Source: Thermoplasmata archaeon (GTDB taxonomy: Archaea; Thermoplasmatota; E2; UBA202; JdFR-43). Taken from it: 11,184 nt of DNA. Where the stretch lies: contig JAGGXG010000016.1 of assembly GCA_021163175.1 (NCBI GenBank), forward strand, positions 1-11,184, given 5' to 3'. Position 1 is the stretch's first letter; every line of letters starts with the position of its first letter. Shown here one piece after another: positions 1 to 7,198 of this stretch. The position numbers and the translations under genes were made by a program. The notes under the pieces were generated by a model, which saw only the letters and a list, made by a program, of their open reading frames with translations, ran no database searches and was not told where the DNA came from.

Positions 1-54
1 GCTTTCGCCTTCTGCCTGATTGCATATTCATATTTCGAATATCAAAAATTATAA
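1..54. other. Window edge; possible end or start of a neighbouring gene
   Basis: This short edge segment is ambiguous. On the plus strand one frame is open from base 1 to a TAA at 52-54 and would end a protein with a hydrophobic tail (AFAFCLIAYSYFEYQKL), overlapping the radical SAM stop codon by a few bases. On the minus strand an ATG at about 30-28 opens a frame (MNMQSGRRRK...) that runs off the window and could be the next gene of the radical SAM operon. A small inverted repeat, ATATT-TCG-AATAT, lies at 30-42. I cannot choose between these readings without the flanking sequence. Confidence 0.2.
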
Positions 55-1095
55 TGGTATTTTCTCGACTTCAAGACGATCTGCCGTTGGATATTCCTCG
101 ATGAGATAGCATTTGTATGGCAAATGCTCAGCTATTTCTTCAAGAATGAATGGAGACGTCTCGATCCTGTTCTTTTCCTCATCCCATGCAATCATGTCAT
201 CTGCTATCCCAAATTTTCTTTTTATTTCCTCGATTTTTTCTTTTCCTGCCATTATGACACCTTTAAGCAATGTTCCTTCCTCGGTTATAAATTCATATTT
301 CTTTGCAACATTTCTTGCTCTTCTTTCTATTCTCCTCCTCAATTGAATGGCGTCTTTGAAAGAAGCCGAGCAATAATGCAATGGCGTTTCTATACCCCAA
401 TCAAGGATTTCATATGCCATCTCCTCACTTCCTTTGACGGCGGATGAAACATCATTTTTTGCAACATAGCCATATTTCGAAAGCTCGTTAACGTTGGTAT
501 ATGAAAATTCGAGTTCATTCAAATTAATGAAGTCAAGCCCATACTTGTCTACGGTTTGGAGCAAATGTTTTGTTTCTTCTTTTAGATGCGGTATAACAGG
601 TATTTCCATTCCAACATCTATATTAATGCTTTTGATCACTTCCTTAAATTTTGTTTTTTCTATTTTATTCCATAGCTGCCATACTGGATGGAACCTTATC
701 TCATCCAAGCCAGCCTCTATAACTTTTTTTATTTTTCCGATGCTTAATGTGGCAGTATATAAATGAATGTGATGCTCTCTTCCAAAATAATCCTTCAGCA
801 TTTTTATATAATAAGCTGTTCTCTCAGGCTTCGCCAGGGGGTCGCCGCCCGTTATGCCTGTGCCCTCTGCCTCGATCAGCTCTGCCTCCATTATGATGTC
901 GTCATCGCTTTTCACGAGTAGCTCGTCAGCATATATGACATCTTTATTTTTCTTCTTTTCAGAGAGGGGGCAGTAAAAGCATCTTGCATTGCATAGGCCT
1001 GTTACAAGCAAAACCATTTTTGAGCCGTGGCTGCAATATATGCATCCTTCGGCGAGTTCTCCTGTATAAAAAGAATTTTTTGGAAGCTTTTTCAT
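49..1095 (-). CDS. Radical SAM protein, COG2108 type (PFL-activase-like), function unknown
   Basis: This 348-residue protein carries the radical SAM signature C35-x3-C39-x2-C42 (CNARCFYC), whose cysteines bind a 4Fe-4S cluster that cleaves S-adenosylmethionine. A GITGGDPL segment at about 80-87 corresponds to the SAM-binding GGE motif of the family. Its overall pattern (GLCNARCFYCPLSE, then GITGGDPL, then HHIHLYT) matches the archaeal group related to pyruvate formate-lyase activating enzyme, whose substrate is not known. Extra cysteines at C18, C21 (EGCIYCSHG), C242 and C329 could hold a second cluster. There is no signal peptide, so it should be cytoplasmic. Its start codon overlaps the stop codon of the upstream DIPP synthase gene as ATGA, and a strong ribosome site lies 5 nt before it, so the two are translated from one mRNA. 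Family assignment is firm; the reaction is not known. Confidence 0.88.
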   Translation of the reverse strand: MKKLPKNSFYTGELAEGCIYCSHGSKMVLLVTGLCNARCFYCPLSEKKKNKDVIYADELLVKSDDDIIMEAELIEAEGTGITGGDPLAKPERTAYYIKMLKDYFGREHHIHLYTATLSIGKIKKVIEAGLDEIRFHPVWQLWNKIEKTKFKEVIKSINIDVGMEIPVIPHLKEETKHLLQTVDKYGLDFINLNELEFSYTNVNELSKYGYVAKNDVSSAVKGSEEMAYEILDWGIETPLHYCSASFKDAIQLRRRIERRARNVAKKYEFITEEGTLLKGVIMAGKEKIEEIKRKFGIADDMIAWDEEKNRIETSPFILEEIAEHLPYKCYLIEEYPTADRLEVEKIPL

Positions 1096-2396
1096 TTTCT
1101 CCTCCTTGCCAGATCAATTGCTATAACAATATGATGAAGCATTGCTATTGCCACCATAAATTCAAAAGCTTTGTTGAATAGAGAGCCGATGAAAATTGAA
1201 AATATTCTTATGTCTCTTTTGGAAAGATTATCGATTTTGCTCTCCAGCTTTTTATTATATCTCAATTCATATTCCTTTCTCGAATAGCTTGCCATTATAA
1301 ATGCGAGCAATGAAAAAAAGCCAAGGAACCATATTATGATGCTTCTATAAATCAACCATCCATTATATGTAACAAATACTGCCATTATGGCATCTGCATA
1401 TCTATCCAGAATTGTATCGAGCCATGCCCCATATGAAGAGGAAAGAAATTTCAATCTTGCTATTTCTCCATCGCATCCATCTATTATTGAAGCAAATTGT
1501 ATTATTATTCCAGCAAGAGCAGTATAAACATATTTTCCAAAATAAAATAAAATGCTTCCTGCTATTGCTGTTAAAAAGCTTAGAATGGTTATCAGATTTG
1601 GAGAAATGTTGAAATTGCACAACCATTTTGAAATTTTTAACGATACTTTCCTGTTTAAATTGAATGATATGATTCCATCCTCCTTTTTCGGAATGCTTTT
1701 CAAAATCAGTTTTTCAGCTATTCTCAGCTCTTCTTTTGTATCAGCATCTATCCAATAGCCACGTTTCTTCTCATGCCCATAAATTTTACCTTTTTCAGCG
1801 AGTTTTTTCACTCCTGCCGCCAAACTTGCATTGCCTTCTTCCATTGCTTCTTCAATCGCCTCGAAAATTTCTTCATTGAAGAAAAATAAGCCAGTATCCA
1901 CAGCATCATATTCCTTCAATTCTTTCCCTATATCGATTATTTTGCTTCCTTTCAATTTAACTTTTGTTGCCTCATGGATATTAAAAACTTTATCGATTTC
2001 TTTATCAATAAGCAAAGTGTTACGCCTGCCAACATTCTCTATAAAATCCTTTATAACATCTTTTTCAAAAAAATGGTCAACCATGGTGACAAAAAATTTT
2101 TTCTCTTTTCCACGAATAGCCAGCACAGACGTCCCATTGCCTTTCTCCCACTCATCATTATCTATCGTTTCAACATCTATGCCTCTTTTCCTGATTTCTT
2201 CAACATGCTTCTTTACCTCTTCCTTTTTGTAACCCACAACAACATAAAATTTTGTGATGCCAGCCTCGTTGAATGAAAGGATTGTTCTTTCAAGGAAAGT
2301 CAAACCAAGTAGCTTTACCAGTGGCTTAACCTCGCCCATGCGCCTGCCTTCGCCCGCCGCAAGTATTACGAGAGGAAACACCTTTCTTAAATACAT
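1092..2396 (-). CDS. Bifunctional inositol-1-P cytidylyltransferase / DIPP synthase
   Basis: This 434-residue fusion has two enzymes in one chain. Residues about 8-235 form a nucleotidyltransferase with the signature LAAGEGRRMG (12-21), K24-P25 and a catalytic-type Asp at D107 (TMVDHF). Residues about 250-434 form a membrane CDP-alcohol phosphotransferase with the complete motif D306-x2-D309-G-x2-A313-R314-x8-G323-x3-D327-x3-D331 and several hydrophobic helices (270-300, 335-370, 400-425). The same order and size are known from the Archaeoglobus enzyme that makes CDP-inositol from CTP and L-myo-inositol-1-phosphate, then condenses it with a second inositol phosphate to give di-myo-inositol phosphate phosphate, the precursor of the thermoprotectant DIP. 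The active sites face the cytoplasm. No inositol-phosphate synthase or DIPP phosphatase is in the window. A phospholipid product is the main alternative, but the fusion favours DIPP. The gene is first in its unit and lacks a Shine-Dalgarno site. Confidence 0.87.
   Translation of the reverse strand: MYLRKVFPLVILAAGEGRRMGEVKPLVKLLGLTFLERTILSFNEAGITKFYVVVGYKKEEVKKHVEEIRKRGIDVETIDNDEWEKGNGTSVLAIRGKEKKFFVTMVDHFFEKDVIKDFIENVGRRNTLLIDKEIDKVFNIHEATKVKLKGSKIIDIGKELKEYDAVDTGLFFFNEEIFEAIEEAMEEGNASLAAGVKKLAEKGKIYGHEKKRGYWIDADTKEELRIAEKLILKSIPKKEDGIISFNLNRKVSLKISKWLCNFNISPNLITILSFLTAIAGSILFYFGKYVYTALAGIIIQFASIIDGCDGEIARLKFLSSSYGAWLDTILDRYADAIMAVFVTYNGWLIYRSIIIWFLGFFSLLAFIMASYSRKEYELRYNKKLESKIDNLSKRDIRIFSIFIGSLFNKAFEFMVAIAMLHHIVIAIDLARRRK
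1101..1107 (-). promoter_or_regulatory. Strong Shine-Dalgarno site of the radical SAM gene
   Basis: Read on the minus strand, AAGGAGG is followed by AGAAA and then the ATG at 1095-1093. It lies inside the 3' end of the DIPP synthase gene and supports translation of the radical SAM gene from a joint mRNA. It also fixes that start codon. Confidence 0.75.
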
Positions 2397-2427
2397 AGGA
2401 TTTTATATCTCTTTTTTTATATCATTT
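2397..2427. promoter_or_regulatory. 31-bp divergent promoter region (DIPP synthase / C25 protease)
   Basis: Only 31 bp separate the two divergent start codons. For the plus-strand protease, TTTTATAT at 2401-2408 lies 20-27 nt before the ATG. For the minus-strand DIPP synthase, TATAAAAA at 2421-2414 lies 18-25 nt before its ATG. Neither gene has a Shine-Dalgarno sequence. Both facts fit leaderless transcripts driven by two TATA boxes placed almost side by side. The assignment is by eye; start sites were not measured. Confidence 0.5.
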
Positions 2428-3981
2428 ATGAAAGCTGCGCTGCTCATTGCGCTGTTGCTGCTGGCTGTGCCAGTTGGAATGAATGTCTCGATTCATGAGG
2501 GCGGGATTGATTTTTATGATGTGGCTGATAAGGAAACGAGAGAGCTTCCTTTTAATGTTGAGATAAAAAAGGTTGTTGTGAATGGGGGCGTCGAAAACAT
2601 TGGCTTCAAATGGATTTCTGAAGGTAATGCATACAGAATAAAGCAGCCTCCATACCATATTGGGGTTGGAATAAGTAATGGAGAGCATGTTGTTTTCTTG
2701 GCAACATATGGAAAGAAAGCAAGCGTTGAATATGATTATAAAAAAGCAGCTACATTCAATGGAGGGTATGATTTGCTCATAATAACTCCAGAAGAATTTT
2801 ACAAAGAATTCAGCAGGCTTGCTGAGCATAAAGAAAAGCATGGGATAAAAACCAAAGTTATAAGCTTGAATGAAGTTTATTCCAGTTACAATGGAAGAGA
2901 TGAAGCGGAGAAAATAAAATATTGCATTAAAGATGGCGTGGAAAAAGATGGCATAAAATATGTTTTGCTCGCTGGAGATATATACAATCTGCCGATAAGA
3001 TATGTTGTTTATCATGAAAAATGGAGAGGCGGGATACACAATTTTTCCATGCCAACCGATTTATATTACGCTGATTTGTACAGATATGAGAATGGAAGCG
3101 TTATCTTTTCATCTTGGGATACAAATAATAACGGTGTGTATGGTGAGGTATATTATGGCTGCGTTGGTGTAAATGATACAATAGATTTATATCCCGATGT
3201 TTATCTTGGAAGGCTTGCGTGCAGAAATGCAAGGGAAGCAAAAACTGTTGTTGATAAAATAATAAAATATGAAGATGGCGGTGGCGGAGAATGGTTCAAG
3301 CGTCTTTTGCTTGTGGGCGGCGATACTTTTCCAGGATGGGGCATTATAGAAGGAGAATTCATGAATGAATATATTGCAAATATAATGCATGGCTTTACTC
3401 CAGTAAAAATGTGGGCATCAGATGGAAGCATATCTCCATTGAATGTTGAGATGACAATGGAAAAAGGAGGTGGATTTTTGTACTATAGCGGGCATGGTTT
3501 TCCATACGGGTGGGCAACACATAAGCCAAACAATGAAAACTGGACTGGAAGATATTTCACGCCGTATATAGCGGGATTGTATAATGGCTATAAATTGCCA
3601 ATAATATTTTTCGATGCATGTTTGACGGCGAAGCTTGATTTTAATTCGACCGATTTAAGAAATGATGGTGTGCCTTTCCCAATAAATGCAAAATTCCCAT
3701 GCTTTGCATGGTATTTTATAGCCCATAAAGGAGGAGGCGCCATAGCAAGCATTGGTGCAACGAGAGTTGCTTTTACAGGCGTAGGCAAAAATGGACCGTA
3801 TTCTGGGGCAAGCTATCTCGCATATCAATTTTTCAAAGCTTATATGAATGGAAAAACAAGGCTTGGAGAAACCTTTGTTACAGCTCAAAATAGCTATCTC
3901 GATCATATATGGGATAGATGGACAATACAGGAGTTTATTCTGCTTGGAGATCCAACATTGCAGATTGGCGGATATAGCTAA
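2428..3981 (+). CDS. Secreted gingipain-like cysteine protease (peptidase family C25)
   Basis: This 517-residue protein starts with a short positive end and a hydrophobic stretch (MKAALLIALLLLAVPVG), a plausible signal for export. The C25 catalytic domain follows from about residue 110. The general-base His is H356 in YYSGHGFPYGW and the nucleophile Cys is C398 in IFFDACLTAKLD, each after a beta-strand as in gingipains and other clan CD peptidases. The chain ends with LLGDPTLQIGG, a common end of the C25 domain. Bacterial gingipains carry long C-terminal adhesin or secretion domains; none is present here, so the protease is probably freely released or held only by its signal segment. The frame stays open upstream to 2254, but that part overlaps the DIPP synthase gene, and the ATG at 2428 directly precedes the signal peptide. 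Related archaeal enzymes have been linked to breakdown of external protein. Substrate specificity (Arg, Lys or other) cannot be read from the sequence. Confidence 0.87.
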   Translation: MKAALLIALLLLAVPVGMNVSIHEGGIDFYDVADKETRELPFNVEIKKVVVNGGVENIGFKWISEGNAYRIKQPPYHIGVGISNGEHVVFLATYGKKASVEYDYKKAATFNGGYDLLIITPEEFYKEFSRLAEHKEKHGIKTKVISLNEVYSSYNGRDEAEKIKYCIKDGVEKDGIKYVLLAGDIYNLPIRYVVYHEKWRGGIHNFSMPTDLYYADLYRYENGSVIFSSWDTNNNGVYGEVYYGCVGVNDTIDLYPDVYLGRLACRNAREAKTVVDKIIKYEDGGGGEWFKRLLLVGGDTFPGWGIIEGEFMNEYIANIMHGFTPVKMWASDGSISPLNVEMTMEKGGGFLYYSGHGFPYGWATHKPNNENWTGRYFTPYIAGLYNGYKLPIIFFDACLTAKLDFNSTDLRNDGVPFPINAKFPCFAWYFIAHKGGGAIASIGATRVAFTGVGKNGPYSGASYLAYQFFKAYMNGKTRLGETFVTAQNSYLDHIWDRWTIQEFILLGDPTLQIGGYS

Positions 3982-3996
3982 TAGCATATCTCGCAA

Positions 3997-4006
3997 AATT
4001 AATTAA
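3997..4006 (+). promoter_or_regulatory. Putative TATA box of trpS
   Basis: The A/T-only stretch AATTAATTAA lies 22-31 nt before the trpS ATG, in the 46-bp gap after the protease gene. No Shine-Dalgarno site precedes the ATG, so a leaderless trpS transcript starting near 4028 is the simplest reading. Confidence 0.4.
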
Positions 4007-4027
4007 CTCGTTGGCAATGCAAAAAAG

Positions 4028-5320
4028 ATGATTAGAATTGATCCATGGAGTTCTAAGCAATACGATTACGAGAAGTTATATCAATTTGGTATAGAAGATT
4101 TCAGAAATGAATGGAAAGACTTGCCTTTCCCACCCTTTTTCTTCAGGCGGGGCATTGTTTTTGGGCATCGTGACTTTCATAGAATAAAGGAAGCAATAAA
4201 GAAAAGGGAGCCATGGGTTATTTTAACGGGCCTAATGCCCTCTGGCAAAATGCATCTCGGTCATAAAATTGTTATTGATCAGGTAATATATTATCAGAGT
4301 ATAGGGGCTGACATTCATATCGCTGTTGCTGATATCGAAGCCTATGCCACCAGAGGCTATACTTTAAAGCAAGCTGAAAAAATAGCAATCGAAGAATATA
4401 TAGCAAATTATATAGCTCTCGGTCTAAAGCCCTGTAACATTTACTTCCAGTCCAAGAACAACGATGTCAAAGATCTGGCGTACTTGCTGGCGAAAAAAGC
4501 CAATTTGTCAGAGGTGATGGCCATATACGGCTTCACAGGTTCAACAAACATGGCTCATATCTTCGCCCCTTTCATTCAGGCTGGTGACATTCTGCATGTG
4601 CAACTCGACGCCTATGGCGGCCTCCGCCCCACGCTCGTGCCAGTTGGCGTTGATCAGGACCCCCACATCAGATTTTGCAGGGATATAGCAAGTGCACATC
4701 GCCTCTATAGTGTTATGGAGCATGAAGGGAGAGTTGGCGTTTTTGTTAAAGTTGATGAAAATGTTGAAAAGCTCCTCGACATTGCTGAAGAGATTGCGAG
4801 GAAGCATGGCTATGAATATGAAAGGAATGATGCATACAAAGCAATTTATATCGAGGCAGATGGCATAGATGAAATTGACTTTGAGCTTGCCTTGAAAGAA
4901 AGAGAACTTGGCTTCTATGGATTTATTTCCCCATCTTCAACATACCATCGCTTCATTACTGGCCTGGATGGAAATAAAATGTCAAGCAGCAGACCAAATT
5001 ATGCAATATTTTTGAGCGATACGCCAGAGGAAGCAAAGAAAAAAATATGGCGTGCCAAAACAGGCGGAAAAGTAAGCATTGAGGAACATCGCCGCCTTGG
5101 TGGAGAGCCAGAGAAATGCATAATATATGAGCTCTTTACATATGGCCTTATAAAAGATGATAAAGAGCTTGAAGAAATATATGAAAAATGCAGGAAGGGA
5201 GAGCAAACTTGCGGGCAGTGCAAAAAGCTTGCAAGCGAGCTTATGGAAGAATTTCTGATTGATTTGAAAGAGAAAAGAAATGCTGCCAGAGATGAAATAA
5301 AAGAATACTTGAAGGTTTAA
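4028..5320 (+). CDS. trpS: Tryptophanyl-tRNA synthetase, archaeal long form
   Basis: TrpRS charges tRNA-Trp with tryptophan using ATP, in the cytoplasm. This class Ic synthetase shows the HIGH-like motif P71-S-G-K-M-H-L-G-H79 and the KMSKS loop as K317-M-S-S-S321. The conserved tryptophan/ATP pocket segment PVGVDQDPHIR (205-215) lies between them. The N-terminal DPW (5-7) and FFFRRGIVFGHRDF stretches are typical of archaeal and eukaryotic TrpRS rather than the shorter bacterial enzyme. At 430 residues it is longer than the roughly 370-390 residues of the Pyrococcus and Aeropyrum type. The extra length lies mainly at about 230-295, between the RDIA segment and the GFISPSS segment. Cysteines at 387, 395 and 398 (TCGQC) near the C-terminus may bind metal or simply be structural. 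The gene stands alone with its own promoter and ends 12 bp from the convergent feoB. Confidence 0.96.
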   Translation: MIRIDPWSSKQYDYEKLYQFGIEDFRNEWKDLPFPPFFFRRGIVFGHRDFHRIKEAIKKREPWVILTGLMPSGKMHLGHKIVIDQVIYYQSIGADIHIAVADIEAYATRGYTLKQAEKIAIEEYIANYIALGLKPCNIYFQSKNNDVKDLAYLLAKKANLSEVMAIYGFTGSTNMAHIFAPFIQAGDILHVQLDAYGGLRPTLVPVGVDQDPHIRFCRDIASAHRLYSVMEHEGRVGVFVKVDENVEKLLDIAEEIARKHGYEYERNDAYKAIYIEADGIDEIDFELALKERELGFYGFISPSSTYHRFITGLDGNKMSSSRPNYAIFLSDTPEEAKKKIWRAKTGGKVSIEEHRRLGGEPEKCIIYELFTYGLIKDDKELEEIYEKCRKGEQTCGQCKKLASELMEEFLIDLKEKRNAARDEIKEYLKV

Positions 5321-5324
5321 ATTG

Positions 5325-5330
5325 TTTTTT
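5325..5330 (+). terminator. Oligo-T terminator after trpS
   Basis: TTTTTT follows the trpS stop codon by 4 nt, in the 12-bp gap between the convergent trpS and feoB genes. Archaeal RNA polymerase stops at such T-tracts without needing a hairpin. On the minus strand the same gap gives an A-tract, so it would serve trpS only. Confidence 0.4.
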
Positions 5331-5332
5331 AG

Positions 5333-7198
5333 CTAATGCCATAGCATCAAAAGCCTTAGTATTAGCCCGGTTACAATCAATCCATAAGCTAAAGCAGCTA
5401 TTTCAATCAATATTGCATTTTTCCAGCCAAGCTCTTTTCCAATCATTGCGAATGCTATTATACAGGGAATCTGAAATGTTGAAGCCATGCCAAAGGTGAA
5501 AATCTGCAATTTCGTCATAGCAGCATTAAAATTTAAAGTTCCGAGGGCATTTGCAAGCATCGCAGGCGTTAAATCCTTTTGAAGGAATCCATAGAATAAA
5601 GCCATCACGCTCTCCTCGGGCAGCATAAGCCATCCTCTCGTTATGGGGCTCAGCGGCTTAACAATGAAATCAATTAGACTGAGATGCAGGAGCAGGCCGT
5701 ACAGCATTCCCCCGATTATGAGCAATGGGATAACAACATATACAAATGATTTCATTCTTATCCATGATTTTGCAACAACATTTTTTATTTTTGGCAGCCT
5801 GTATGGAGGAAGTTCTTCAATTATTGGCATGGGCTCCTTTTTTATTACGATATCAAGCAATTTCGCTGTAACTATGAAAAGAACCAGAGCTATGATATAA
5901 ATGGCAATGCCATATGAAATGCCAGCATAATGGGAAACGATGCCAAGTATTATTGCTGTTCTTGACGAACAAGGAACCATCGAAAAAAGAAAAGCTATTT
6001 TCAGCCTGTCTCGGGCAGAGGCGAGGAGGCGGCTGGACTTTATCGCCGCCGCGCTGCAGCCCAGACCAAGCATAACTGGAATTATTGATTTTCCTGGCAG
6101 TCCAATCTTTTTCATCATGCTGTTCAGGACTATTATAAATCTTGCAAGTATGCCGCTATCTTCCATTATTGAAAGGAGAAAATAGAATATGCCGATATAC
6201 GGAATGGCTATCGCTATTCCAGCAGAAAGACCAGTCAAAGCTTCTTTTATAATCAATGATAGATAAGACGGAACATATGGCATCAGAAAATTTATGATCT
6301 CGTTAGCCAATCCCATCAACTCATCCTGAAACCATCCACCCAGATATATTAGGATGGCGAAAGTGATAGCGAGAATGAAAGAGGTGAGTGTAAATCCTGC
6401 GAGCCAGTTTGAAAACAAAAATTTATCGAACCTATTCAATTTTTCCTTTCTGGCTCTCAGTTTAACAACATTTTTTGATATTATCGATGCATAACCAGAT
6501 TTAGTAATCTGTATATCTATTGCCAGATTGGGATGCCTTTTGATTTTTTCAATAATATCTTCTGCATCAATTCCATACTTTTTAATTGCAATTTCATCGC
6601 CCTCGAGAATCTTTACAGCTATTCCCCTTTTAGATAGCTTCGTTTCCTTCAACTTTTTCATCGTTTCTTGTATTGCTATTTCAATGTCATCATCATATGT
6701 AATTTTAAAATTTGATTTTCTTGCTTCTCCAATATTTTTAATTAAATCTCTTATCCCTCCTCTCTTAATCGGATTTATTTTAACTACCTTTACGCCCAGC
6801 ATCTTTTCAAGTTTTTTCTCATCCACTTCTATTCCCTTTTTTTCGGCCTCCTCCCAGAAATTTATTGCAAGCAAAAGAGGCACGCCAAGCTCTATGAGAC
6901 TCATTGTTATTACGAGACTTCTTTCTATGGAAATGGCATCCATAACCTGTATTATGAAATCGTATTCTCCATTCAAAATCATTTCTTCGGTAACCTTTTC
7001 TTCAAGACTCGATGGAAATAAATTGTATACCCCTGGAGTATCTATGAAGGTGTATTCTATGCCATTTATCTTTGTTTTACCTTCTGTAACATCGATGGTT
7101 GTGCCTGGATAGTTCGAGATAATAACTTTTGCTCCTGTCAGGGCATTGATTAAAGATGATTTTCCAACGTTAGGCTGTCCTACCAGTAAAACCTTCAT
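5333..7198 (-). CDS. feoB: Ferrous iron transporter FeoB
   Basis: FeoB moves Fe(II) across the cytoplasmic membrane under control of its own G-domain. Residues 1-160 form the GTPase, with G1 at G7QPNVGKS14, a G2-type SNYPGTT (29-34) and G3 D53-T-P-G56. The usual G4 NxxD is N113-F-W-E116 here, so the guanine-contacting Asp is a Glu. A linking helical region follows to about 255. The membrane part has the two Gate regions: LEDSG-like MEDSG (345-349), G380-C381 with AIKSSR, P409-C410-S-S-R, and later Q576-I-P-C579. The first gate reads GCSAAAI rather than the common GCNVPAI. At 621 residues it is shorter than the roughly 770 of E. coli FeoB but close to other archaeal ones, and it has no FeoC-like tail. 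The start right before G1 is the only sensible one; it overlaps the upstream regulator gene by 29 nt. FeoA is supplied by that regulator, as a fused domain. Confidence 0.94.
   Translation of the reverse strand: MKVLLVGQPNVGKSSLINALTGAKVIISNYPGTTIDVTEGKTKINGIEYTFIDTPGVYNLFPSSLEEKVTEEMILNGEYDFIIQVMDAISIERSLVITMSLIELGVPLLLAINFWEEAEKKGIEVDEKKLEKMLGVKVVKINPIKRGGIRDLIKNIGEARKSNFKITYDDDIEIAIQETMKKLKETKLSKRGIAVKILEGDEIAIKKYGIDAEDIIEKIKRHPNLAIDIQITKSGYASIISKNVVKLRARKEKLNRFDKFLFSNWLAGFTLTSFILAITFAILIYLGGWFQDELMGLANEIINFLMPYVPSYLSLIIKEALTGLSAGIAIAIPYIGIFYFLLSIMEDSGILARFIIVLNSMMKKIGLPGKSIIPVMLGLGCSAAAIKSSRLLASARDRLKIAFLFSMVPCSSRTAIILGIVSHYAGISYGIAIYIIALVLFIVTAKLLDIVIKKEPMPIIEELPPYRLPKIKNVVAKSWIRMKSFVYVVIPLLIIGGMLYGLLLHLSLIDFIVKPLSPITRGWLMLPEESVMALFYGFLQKDLTPAMLANALGTLNFNAAMTKLQIFTFGMASTFQIPCIIAFAMIGKELGWKNAILIEIAALAYGLIVTGLILRLLMLWH

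Noticed and set aside
2254..2427. In-frame N-terminal extension of the C25 protease
   Set aside because: The frame is open, but this part lies over the start of the DIPP synthase gene, and the ATG at 2428 stands directly before a good signal peptide and after a TATA-like box.
2422..3039. Minus-strand open frame of 205 codons opposite the protease
   Set aside because: It is antisense to the well-supported C25 gene, has no promoter or ribosome site, and its composition is that of a shadow frame.
6528..7112. Plus-strand open frame of 194 codons opposite feoB
   Set aside because: It is the antisense of the FeoB G-domain and shows the same Ser/Phe/Ile-rich composition without motifs.
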